64,000 bases of DNA from Niabella drilacis. GTDB lineage: Bacteria > Bacteroidota > Bacteroidia > Chitinophagales > Chitinophagaceae. The position numbers and the translations under genes are program-made. The notes under the pieces are model-generated. The model was not told the DNA's origin and did no database searches. It saw only the letters and a program-made list of their open reading frames with translations. The stretch lies in assembly GCF_900101395.1 (NCBI RefSeq), contig NZ_FMZO01000001.1:124001-188000 (forward strand), given 5' to 3'. This document shows positions 48,238 through 55,581 of this stretch, one piece after another (position 1 is the stretch's first letter; each line of letters begins with the position of its first letter).

Positions 48238-49770
48238 ATGAAATGGAAATGTATTTGTTGCCTGTCATTCTTACTTGTCAGCGGTAGCATAAATGCTGCA
48301 GTAAAATTGCCTGCGGTGATTGCCGATCACATGGTACTACAGCAAAGGACGACGGTAGCATTATGGGGCTGGGCAACCCCGGGGGAGCGTATTAGGATCC
48401 AATGCAGCTGGAACCGGCAACCGGTAACCGTAATGGCCGGTATGGACGGGCGCTGGATAGCGCATGTAAAGACCATCGCGGCCGGTGGCCCGTACACGAT
48501 CCGTTTTAACGGAACAAACGTCATTGAAATTAATGATGTATTACTGGGCGAAGTGTGGCTTTGCTCCGGGCAGTCGAATATGGAATTCCCGCTGGCCAAG
48601 CAAAAGGCCTGGCGCACCGGGGTAACCGGCTACGAAGAAGAAGTGGCAAAAGCTTCAGATCCCCGCCTGCGGCTCTTTACCGTACAACAGGAAGTGGCCG
48701 GAACACCGCGGCCGGATCTGCAGGGCAGCTGGGCGCCCACCACACCGGAAACTGCAGCCACGTTTTCTGCGGTTGCTTATTATTTTGGCAAAGAGATCAG
48801 GGAAGCAACCGGGGTGCCCGTGGGATTGATCCACTCGTCCTGGGGCGGAACACCCGCAGAGTCCTGGACACGAAAAGAAGTACTGGATACCGGCAGGGAG
48901 TTTCGCCGGATACTTGATCGTTACGAAACAGCCGTAAAAACATACCCGGAAGAACTGGCGAAGTACGGGCAGGAACGGGATCAATGGCTGAAAGATTCGG
49001 CAACACACCCGGAAAGGCTCCGTAAAAAGCCCGCGCGTCCGCTGGAGCCCGAGCAAAATTCCAAATCGCCTACGAAATTGTACAACGCTATGATCCATCC
49101 CCTCATCCCGTTTACCCTGAAAGGGGTGATCTGGTACCAGGGCGAATCCAATGCCGGCAGGGCCTACCAGTACCGCCAGTTGTTCCCGGCCATGATCCGT
49201 AGCTGGAGAAAGGAATGGAAAGCGGACTTCCCCTTTTATTTTGTGCAGATCGCACCACATTACCAGCAAAACCCCGAGATCCGGGAAGCCCAGTTACTAA
49301 CCTATAAAACAGTAGCGGGTACGGGTATGGCCGTGATCACTGATGCCGGTGATTCGTTAAATATCCATCCGCGGAATAAAGCAGTAGTGGGGCACCGGCT
49401 TGCCTTGTGGGCCCTGGCAAAAAACTATGGGAAAAAGAACCTGGTTTATTCCGGTCCGCTTTATGAATCGGCCCGGCAGGAGGGAAATAAAATGCGGGTC
49501 CGGTTTTCGTTTGCTGATGGCGGACTGGTTGCAAAAGATGGCTTACTGACCGGGTTTACCATTGCGGGCACTGACCGGCAGTTTGTTCCCGCAACAGCCG
49601 TAATAGAAGGAAACACCGTTGTGGTAAAAAGCGATGCTGTCGCCAAACCCGTTGCCGTCCGGTTTGGCTGGAGCAGGGTTCCCCATGCCGTGTTGTATAA
49701 TAAAGCAGGATTGCCCGCATCGCCCTTTCGTACGGACGACTGGCCCGGAGCAACCTTTAATAAGAACTGA
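48238..49770 (+). CDS. Sialate O-acetylesterase-type carbohydrate esterase
   Basis: A 510-residue exported esterase (signal peptide ending SINAA) of the SASA/CE20-like group. The nucleophile is Ser113 in LCSGQSNMEFPL; the WYQGESNA motif near residue 300 and the DSLNIHPRNKAVVGHRLA segment with the catalytic His complete the active site. Such enzymes remove O-acetyl groups from glycans, not necessarily sialic acid. No sialidase or sialate catabolic gene is present, so deacetylation of the PUL substrate is more likely. Confidence 0.88.
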   Translation: MKWKCICCLSFLLVSGSINAAVKLPAVIADHMVLQQRTTVALWGWATPGERIRIQCSWNRQPVTVMAGMDGRWIAHVKTIAAGGPYTIRFNGTNVIEINDVLLGEVWLCSGQSNMEFPLAKQKAWRTGVTGYEEEVAKASDPRLRLFTVQQEVAGTPRPDLQGSWAPTTPETAATFSAVAYYFGKEIREATGVPVGLIHSSWGGTPAESWTRKEVLDTGREFRRILDRYETAVKTYPEELAKYGQERDQWLKDSATHPERLRKKPARPLEPEQNSKSPTKLYNAMIHPLIPFTLKGVIWYQGESNAGRAYQYRQLFPAMIRSWRKEWKADFPFYFVQIAPHYQQNPEIREAQLLTYKTVAGTGMAVITDAGDSLNIHPRNKAVVGHRLALWALAKNYGKKNLVYSGPLYESARQEGNKMRVRFSFADGGLVAKDGLLTGFTIAGTDRQFVPATAVIEGNTVVVKSDAVAKPVAVRFGWSRVPHAVLYNKAGLPASPFRTDDWPGATFNKN

Positions 49771-49826
49771 TCCTGTTTTAGCGGACACATCTCGAATTTA
49801 AAGTCTCACCCCAAAAAACGATATTC

Positions 49827-50963
49827 ATGAAACGGAACCTTGCATTATTTACTGCCCTGGTGTTGGTGATAAGCGGCACTACGAACGCTCAATCTGCAAA
49901 AACTGTGTCCGCCTTTAAAAACTGGCCCGCCGGCAGCGCTCCAAAACAGATCGGGAACAGGATCGCCAGCCGGTTTATTGCCACACCGCATACCAATTTT
50001 AACCGGCCGGGACCGCCCAGGGTAATCACTTATCCCGAAACCTGCACCTGGTATGGAGCGCTCACTTTTGCAAAGGCAACGGGCAACAAAAAGTTTACAC
50101 AACAACTGGTTGCCCGTTTTGAGCCGCTGCTGGGCAGTCGCGATACCCTGGTCCCCATACCGGACCATGTGGATTACACCGTGTTCGGATCCGTACCGTT
50201 TGAATTGTATATGCAAACAAAAGATGCTCGTTACCTGAAACTGGGAAAGCATTTTGCCGACAAGCAATGGGGCCCGCCGGAGGGAAAAAGGGTCACTGCG
50301 GAATCGCACCGTTTTTATAACAAAGGTCTTACCTGGCAAACGCGGTTGTGGATCGATGATATGTTTATGATCACGGCGGTACAGTCGCAGGCCTATCGTG
50401 CTACCGGTGACCGCACATATATTGACAAGGCTGCTGATGAAATGGTCTTTTACCTGGATTCGCTGCAACAGTCCAACGGGCTGTTTTATCATGCGCCGGA
50501 TGTACCTTATTTCTGGGGAAGAGGAGACGGGTGGATGGCCGTTGGAATGAGTGAACTGCTGCGTTCCCTTCCGAAGGACAACCCCAACAGGCCCCGGATC
50601 ATGCAGGGATATAAAAAAATGATGGCCACCCTGCTGAAGTACCAGGCGGAAGATGGTATGTGGCGGCAGTTGATCGATGATCCTGCATCCTGGAAAGAAA
50701 CCTCCTGTACCGGTATGTTTACCTGTGCATTTATCACGGGCGTAAAAGAAGGGTGGCTGGATGAGAAGGTGTACGGACCAGCGGCCCGCAAAGCCTGGTT
50801 GTCGCTGATCCGGTACATCAATGCCGACGGAGATATTTCCGGCGTATGCGAAGGAACCAACAAGAAAAATGATCACCAGTATTACCTGGATCGCAAACGG
50901 ATCACCGGCGATCTGCACGGCCAGGCACCGCTGCTCTGGTGCGCAACAGCTTTATTGCGGTAA
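49827..50963 (+). CDS. GH105-type unsaturated rhamnogalacturonyl/uronyl hydrolase
   Basis: A 378-residue exported enzyme (signal peptide ending TTNAQ) with the six-hairpin fold of the GH88/GH105 clan. Motifs: LWIDDMFMITAVQSQAYRATGD with candidate catalytic aspartates 177/178, the GH105-like YFWGRGDGW near 228-236, and TCTGMFTCAF. It removes unsaturated uronic acids produced by lyases. It differs clearly from the GH88 protein at 30863, suggesting two different unsaturated products. Last + strand gene of the PUL. Confidence 0.9.
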   Translation: MKRNLALFTALVLVISGTTNAQSAKTVSAFKNWPAGSAPKQIGNRIASRFIATPHTNFNRPGPPRVITYPETCTWYGALTFAKATGNKKFTQQLVARFEPLLGSRDTLVPIPDHVDYTVFGSVPFELYMQTKDARYLKLGKHFADKQWGPPEGKRVTAESHRFYNKGLTWQTRLWIDDMFMITAVQSQAYRATGDRTYIDKAADEMVFYLDSLQQSNGLFYHAPDVPYFWGRGDGWMAVGMSELLRSLPKDNPNRPRIMQGYKKMMATLLKYQAEDGMWRQLIDDPASWKETSCTGMFTCAFITGVKEGWLDEKVYGPAARKAWLSLIRYINADGDISGVCEGTNKKNDHQYYLDRKRITGDLHGQAPLLWCATALLR

Positions 50964-50971
50964 AGCGGCGC

Positions 50972-50999
50972 ACCTGTTAGGTCTTAAGACCTGGCAGGT
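50972..50999. terminator. Palindromic element between convergent genes
   Basis: ACCTG-tt-AGGTCTTAAGACCT-gg-CAGGT: a perfect 14-bp palindrome inside outer complementary arms, exactly filling the gap between the convergent GH105 and beta-helix genes. There is no long T-run. It may be a bidirectional terminator or one copy of a dispersed palindromic repeat. Confidence 0.55.
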
Positions 51000-52511
51000 T
51001 CACTGCCCGCGGGCTTTGAGCTGCGCTAAATAAAGGGAGGCCGGTTCAAGACCCGGTTTATTCTGGCCCTCCCATTCACCATCGGGCCGCGCTGCCAACC
51101 GGCCTTTTGCTTTTTGTCCCCGTAGCCCGATGCAATAATTTTTGCCGGATACCCAGGGGCTTTGCACGGTGGCTTTTTGGGCAGTACAGTTCCAGAGGAC
51201 CTGGTTTACACCGGCCCAGCCATGACCGCTTCCCCAGTTGCCCCGGTCCTGTATATTGATTTCCCCATCGGTGATGATATTGTCGTACAGGGTGCCCATG
51301 GCCCACCGGTGGTGCGGCCCTATATCGGCATGTGTACGGGATGCGGTGCAATTGTAAAAAACATTGGGACCACATACCCGGGCGCCGGTTACATAATCAT
51401 GGCGGCCGTCCCGGGCAGTACAATTCATAAACAGGTTCATTTGCCCGTTGTTATTAAAAGAATAGCGGCGTCCGCCGGTAATGATGGATTTATGATCGGA
51501 ACATACACAATTGAGCACAGAGATATTCCTGGACAATGCCCCCAGGTTTACACAGGAATAAGCAAAATACCGGGCACTTACATTGCTGACCCACCCATTT
51601 TCGATCCGGTTCAGTGCCACTGCATCCCAGGAATGGTTTTCTGCTGTATCTGAGGTATATGCCGAAGCACAGGCAAGATTTTCTATTCCAACATTGGCGA
51701 TCCTGCCCGGGAACTCGTATGTGTAAACTTCTGCAGTATTATACCTGCCTTCTATCGCCATCACTACCGGGTTGTCGATAAAGAGGGTATTGCCTTCAAT
51801 ACGGGTGACAGTACGCTGAAATTTGAAGTCATACTCCTTAGCCTGCCACTGTTTGGTGCCCGGGCGCTCTTCGATCTGGTTCATTTTCAGATCTTCGATC
51901 CATTGGTCCTTAGCCGTCCAGTGGATGATAACAGGATCTCCCGGTTTAAAAGCACGGGCCGATTTTACGGGGATGGCCATGCTGCCTGTGGGCACATAAT
52001 CAGCTGCAACAGACGTACGGGTTCCTTTTACTTCTTTGGGATCACCGGTTCCGGATACGTTGATCAGCGCACGTTTTCCGGAGCCCTCCGCAACCAGCAG
52101 GGTTTGGTTGCCTTCGCCCCTCAATACAATTCCGCTCGCATTGATCCTGATACTGTTTGCTATGGAATAAGTGCCTTTCCTTAACAGGATGGCTCCGCGA
52201 AATCCATTTTTATCCATAGCCTTTTTTGAAAGGGCATCAATAGCCTGTTGAATGGCGCTCTCCGCACCGGATCCGGGGCCTACGATGGCTGCGACCGGTA
52301 CATCAGGAATGGGCACATTCCCGGTCCGGTAGCCTACTTTGCTGAAATCCGGCAGGGTATTCCCTTTTTCATCCGCCTTATAGGTAAGCGTACCGTTGCT
52401 GTTCAGCACCGCAAGGGAAGACGGCCAGTTCTGGACCGTCTTAAAAGAAAAGGCGGAGATACAAAGGACCAGTAAACAGAAAGAAGCGACGCGCACCTGC
52501 ATATGAAACAT
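51000..52511 (-). CDS. Exported right-handed beta-helix protein, unassigned (copy B)
   Basis: A 503-residue exported protein (MFHMQVRVAS..., signal peptide to about residue 23; a second ATG at 52502 is possible), homologous along its length to the protein at 35536-37128. Shared features: IQQAID, FRGAILLRKGTY, ASGIVLRGEG, PHHRWAMG (399-406), (D)RG, GSGHGWAG (427-434), WNCTAQ and PASLYLAQL. The central rungs are rich in N/C ladder residues (VLNCVCSDH, LFMNCTARD, VFYNCTAS), as in beta-helix lyases. Its opposite orientation to the PUL implies its own promoter. Function probably glycan cleavage; family not recognised. Confidence 0.75.
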   Translation of the reverse strand: MFHMQVRVASFCLLVLCISAFSFKTVQNWPSSLAVLNSNGTLTYKADEKGNTLPDFSKVGYRTGNVPIPDVPVAAIVGPGSGAESAIQQAIDALSKKAMDKNGFRGAILLRKGTYSIANSIRINASGIVLRGEGNQTLLVAEGSGKRALINVSGTGDPKEVKGTRTSVAADYVPTGSMAIPVKSARAFKPGDPVIIHWTAKDQWIEDLKMNQIEERPGTKQWQAKEYDFKFQRTVTRIEGNTLFIDNPVVMAIEGRYNTAEVYTYEFPGRIANVGIENLACASAYTSDTAENHSWDAVALNRIENGWVSNVSARYFAYSCVNLGALSRNISVLNCVCSDHKSIITGGRRYSFNNNGQMNLFMNCTARDGRHDYVTGARVCGPNVFYNCTASRTHADIGPHHRWAMGTLYDNIITDGEINIQDRGNWGSGHGWAGVNQVLWNCTAQKATVQSPWVSGKNYCIGLRGQKAKGRLAARPDGEWEGQNKPGLEPASLYLAQLKARGQ

Positions 52512-52676
52512 GTTTTAGTGAAGGATAAAATTCATAAAAAAAAGAACATCATAAGGGTACCGGTTAAAATAGCTGAGTACTTGGGTAAAAGTTGGTCAAT
52601 GGTCAACAGGTGTCCGGATCAATAACATGAAAGCCGGAACTTTAAACCGACTTTGTTGCTGCTTTTGCTGGCTGGC

Positions 52677-53357
52677 TTACAGGTTATAAGAATGGCCGAT
52701 CTCCGGTATCAGTAATGTTTTCCCCACCTCTTTAAAAAGATCAGCTGCTGCCGCATGGTCGATCTTTATATATCCGAAGGTATCAAAGTGCACACCGATA
52801 ATATTGTTACACTGGATGAAATCGCTTGCTTTTACTGCATCGCGCGGGTTCATAGTGAAGTTACCGCCGATCGGTAAGATAGCGGTATCGATCCTTGCAT
52901 AGTGTGGCACCAGTTGCATATCCAGCATCAGGCTGGTATCGCCGCTGTAATAAAAGTTGTGATGTGGCGATGCAAGGATAAAGCCACCGGCGGCTCCGGC
53001 ATAGCTACCGTCAGGAAAACTGCTGGAGTGCAGTGCCTGCATATAGGTAAGAGTTCCGAACTCAAAAGTATAGCTTCCGAAATTCATAGGGTGCACATTC
53101 GTGATCCCCTGTTGCTGCAGCCAGGTGATGATCTCAAAATTGCTGATCACCAACGCTCCTGTCCGTTGGGCAATAGGGATGAGGTCTGCCGTATGATCAC
53201 CATGTCCATGGCTAACGAGGATATAATCGGCTTCGATGGAATTGATGTCAATATTTTTAGCCAGTTCGTTGCCGGTGATAAAGGGGTCAAACAGGAATTT
53301 TTTATGATTGATCTCGATCAGGAAACAGGATTGGCCATAAAAAGTAAAGTTCATCAT
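52677..53357 (-). CDS. UPF0173-type metal-dependent hydrolase (metallo-beta-lactamase fold)
   Basis: A 226-residue cytoplasmic protein starting MMNFTFYGQSCFLIE (ATG at 53357, or the adjacent one at 53354). It has the metal-binding motif SHGHGDHTAD near residue 63, further ligand region YYSGDTSLMLDM, and a C-terminal HFDTFGY segment, matching the UPF0173/UlaG-like family. The substrate is not established for this family. Not part of the PUL by orientation or content. Confidence 0.85.
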   Translation of the reverse strand: MMNFTFYGQSCFLIEINHKKFLFDPFITGNELAKNIDINSIEADYILVSHGHGDHTADLIPIAQRTGALVISNFEIITWLQQQGITNVHPMNFGSYTFEFGTLTYMQALHSSSFPDGSYAGAAGGFILASPHHNFYYSGDTSLMLDMQLVPHYARIDTAILPIGGNFTMNPRDAVKASDFIQCNNIIGVHFDTFGYIKIDHAAAADLFKEVGKTLLIPEIGHSYNL

Positions 53358-53574
53358 AATGCTTTTTTGCAAAGCTAACCATATCTGCCCGCGAAGCAAA
53401 ACAGGGTGAAACTCAACGCAATGGACTGCACTGCAGAACCGGGGCAGCTCACAGACCTGTGGGGCATGAAATTGAAAATGTTAAAACAGCAGTGCCCGCC
53501 GGGAATTTGGCATTGTGCTTGCCCTGTATACAACAGGTAGTAATAATTTTTAATCTAAACAAAAACCAGATTCT

Positions 53575-53952
53575 ATGAAATCAATGTTCAAATTTTTGAG
53601 CCTGCTGCTGATTGCCACAACAGTTGTTTTTGCATCTTGTAGTAAAGATGACGATCCTGCAGACAATAACCTCTTTGTGGGAACCTATAGGGGAAGCGTA
53701 ACGTACACCGGGGATAAAACAGTTTCCAATCCTAATGGTTCGGTAACGGTCGTTAAAACCGGGGACCGGTACGATTTTAAGTTCTCTGACGGGATCCCCA
53801 GCATTACAAATGTGAATATCCCCAAAGGAACCAATAGCCAGGTTTCAATAACACCAGACGGGTACACCGGTTCTATAAGTATCGATGCAAAGAACCTGAA
53901 AATTGGGCTTATAAAAGAAGGTAACAATTGGGGTGCCGATTGTAAACGTTAA
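53575..53952 (+). CDS. Small lipoprotein of unknown function
   Basis: A 125-residue lipoprotein: signal peptide with lipobox FASC (Cys21) followed by a SKDDDPAD linker, typical of surface-exposed lipoproteins in this phylum. The remaining ~100 residues are predicted beta-rich (GTYRGSVTYTGDKTV...). No recognised domain. It is followed by a strong palindromic terminator and faces the GNAT-like gene. Confidence 0.7.
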   Translation: MKSMFKFLSLLLIATTVVFASCSKDDDPADNNLFVGTYRGSVTYTGDKTVSNPNGSVTVVKTGDRYDFKFSDGIPSITNVNIPKGTNSQVSITPDGYTGSISIDAKNLKIGLIKEGNNWGADCKR

Positions 53953-53974
53953 ACCCGGACAGCGCACCGGTAAA

Positions 53975-54004
53975 CAGAGGCTACCTTTGCAAAGGTAGCC
54001 TCTG
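53975..54004. terminator. Perfect 30-bp palindrome, bidirectional terminator
   Basis: The sequence CAGAGGCTACCTTTG followed by its exact reverse complement forms a 15-bp arm palindrome with a T-rich tail (TACTTTTAT) on the + side. It lies between convergent genes, 22 bp after the lipoprotein stop and 5 bp before the GNAT-like stop. Confidence 0.85.
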
Positions 54005-54009
54005 TACTT

Positions 54010-55203
54010 TTATAACACCGGGTGCATCTTAAATTCTTTTTCCCGGTCAAAATTGTAGCGGTAGGTGGTTAGCCTCCGGCTTTTATAGGTGCCCAGCGAT
54101 TCGGCCACGTTGATCATTTTGGGATTAAATTCCCCGATCCATTGCATTTCATACCGGTCGTAAATGGGGGTGCCAATGATGTATTCCCCGTTTTTAATAG
54201 TGAGGTTCTGGATCAGCTTACAACCTTCAATGATCATATAGGCATCCGCGCCCTTGCCCTGGAACTCGGGTACGATACCAAATACCAGCCCTACAAATTT
54301 ATTACAGGGTTTGGTGCGTTTGTACCACAGGAATTTTAATTTATCCAGCAGTCCGAACCTGCCATCCAGATGCTTGAACCATTGGTTCAGATCGGGGAGG
54401 TTGAGCCATATACCGATCGGTTCTTTTTTATAATAGATCAGCCAGCAAATGCGTTCATCCAGCACAGCCTTCATACTTTGAAACATTTTGCGGGCTACTT
54501 TTTCTTCCATTTGTTTAAGCCCGCCGTGCCCGGCCCAGGCTTTATTGTAAACAATGGTAAAATCGCGGGCATATTTATCCAGGTCGTTCTTTTTGATATT
54601 TTCGGAAGTATAATTGGGATCTCGGGACAATGCTGCATGACGTTCATAAAACTTTTCCTGGATCCGTTCTCCTACATTTAACGCAAAGCAGGCCTGGTAA
54701 AAAAAGGGTTTAAAGCCATAGGTCTCAAACAGCGTTTTGTAATAGGACGGGTTGTAATTCATGCAATAGAGTGGTGGCTCAAAGCCTTCTGTCAGCAACC
54801 CCCACCACTTATCCCGTTCTCCAAAATTGATAGGGCCATCCATGGCGGTCATGCCTCTCTGCTCCAGCCATTTCCTAGCGGTATCCAGCAGCAGGTTGGC
54901 CGCCTCCTGGTCGTTGATGCAGTCAAAAAAACCTACACCGCCCACAGGGCCGTCATCACCCTTGGTCTTATATTTTTTATTAACAAAGGCGGCAATACGG
55001 CCGATAAGGGCACCCTGGTCATCCTTCAATATCCAGCGGATGGTTTCCCCAAAACGGAATGCTTTATTTTTAGCAGGATCAAAAACGTCTTCAACATCTT
55101 TATCCAGTGGTCGTATGTAATTCGGATCACCCTGGTGAATGCGCACGTTTACCGCCAGGAATGCTTTTATCTGTGCTGTTGTAATAACCTCTTCCAGTTT
55201 CAT
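54010..55203 (-). CDS. Conserved GNAT-like protein of unknown function
   Basis: A 397-residue cytoplasmic protein with no signal peptide. The N-terminal part (residues ~10-120: RIHQGDPNYIRPLDKDVEDVF... and IGRIAAFVNKKY) and the C-terminal part (CWLIYYKKEPIGIWLNLPD, GLVFGIVPEFQGKGADAYMI) both look like acyl-CoA N-acetyltransferase halves; the FQGKGAD segment resembles the acetyl-CoA loop. Similar proteins are widespread in Bacteroidota without assigned function. The start is an ATG at 55203 with a plausible N-terminus MKLEEVITTAQIKAF. Confidence 0.7.
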   Translation of the reverse strand: MKLEEVITTAQIKAFLAVNVRIHQGDPNYIRPLDKDVEDVFDPAKNKAFRFGETIRWILKDDQGALIGRIAAFVNKKYKTKGDDGPVGGVGFFDCINDQEAANLLLDTARKWLEQRGMTAMDGPINFGERDKWWGLLTEGFEPPLYCMNYNPSYYKTLFETYGFKPFFYQACFALNVGERIQEKFYERHAALSRDPNYTSENIKKNDLDKYARDFTIVYNKAWAGHGGLKQMEEKVARKMFQSMKAVLDERICWLIYYKKEPIGIWLNLPDLNQWFKHLDGRFGLLDKLKFLWYKRTKPCNKFVGLVFGIVPEFQGKGADAYMIIEGCKLIQNLTIKNGEYIIGTPIYDRYEMQWIGEFNPKMINVAESLGTYKSRRLTTYRYNFDREKEFKMHPVL

Positions 55204-55258
55204 CCGGCAAAATTATCGTTTCAGGTTCAAAGTTACCGGTGTCCGGTAAAAAAGCAGT

Positions 55259-55456
55259 TTAATCAAAAATATCCATCAAAGCCTGTGTAGACGAGGGTAG
55301 CAGGTTTAAAATAATTTCCAGGCCCCCTGTGCTGGAGCCAACAAGCGGTATTGAAATACCTTTCTTTGATCTTCGATCTTGCTGAGCAATGCTGCAATCA
55401 GATGCGTTTGCGGGGTGTAAAAGCTGGGGAAAACCGGCCGCCCGATAAAGAGGCAC
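55259..55456 (-). pseudogene. Possible CheB-like methylesterase fragment
   Basis: The last ~30 codons of this minus-strand frame read IPLVGSSTGGLEIILNLLPS followed by a short tail and stop. That matches the first beta-strand and serine-containing GxS(T/A)GG loop of CheB methylesterase domains. Everything downstream of the motif is missing. A chance resemblance cannot be excluded. Confidence 0.3.
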
Positions 55457-55535
55457 TTTTTATTGATACACCTTATTTTCCCCGGACACCAATGACTTAA
55501 AGTTCGGGATTGAGATGCTACGTTTAGCCAAACCC

Positions 55536-55580
55536 ACTTCTCACCATTGACTTCTTCATTCTTGACTTCTCACCATTCAC
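55536..55580. repeat. Short direct repeats ACTTCTCACCATTSAC
   Basis: Two 16-bp copies at 55536-55551 and 55565-55580 differ at one base and are separated by 13 bp of related low-complexity sequence. They sit immediately after the stop side of the L,D-transpeptidase gene. Confidence 0.6.
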
Positions 55581-55581
55581 G

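Larger units (their letters stand above)
55204..55581. other. Gap with gene scar and repeats
   Basis: About 380 bp between two leftward genes. It contains a minus-strand frame resembling the start of a CheB methylesterase domain (55259-55456) and a pair of 16-bp direct repeats (55536-55580), but no intact gene. The promoter of the GNAT-like gene should lie near 55204-55260. Confidence 0.5.

Noticed and set aside
48238-49770. Sialic-acid catabolism
   Set aside because: The esterase carries the SASA name only by family; no sialidase, sialate lyase or transporter gene is present.
49845-50918. 357-residue minus-strand open frame
   Set aside because: Covers the GH105 gene antisense almost end to end; the + strand protein has clear family motifs, this one has none.
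14562-50963. Marine fucoidan (sulfated fucan) utilisation locus
   Set aside because: No sulfatase or sulfatase-maturation enzyme is present; the only FGE-fold protein is GldK, a secretion component.
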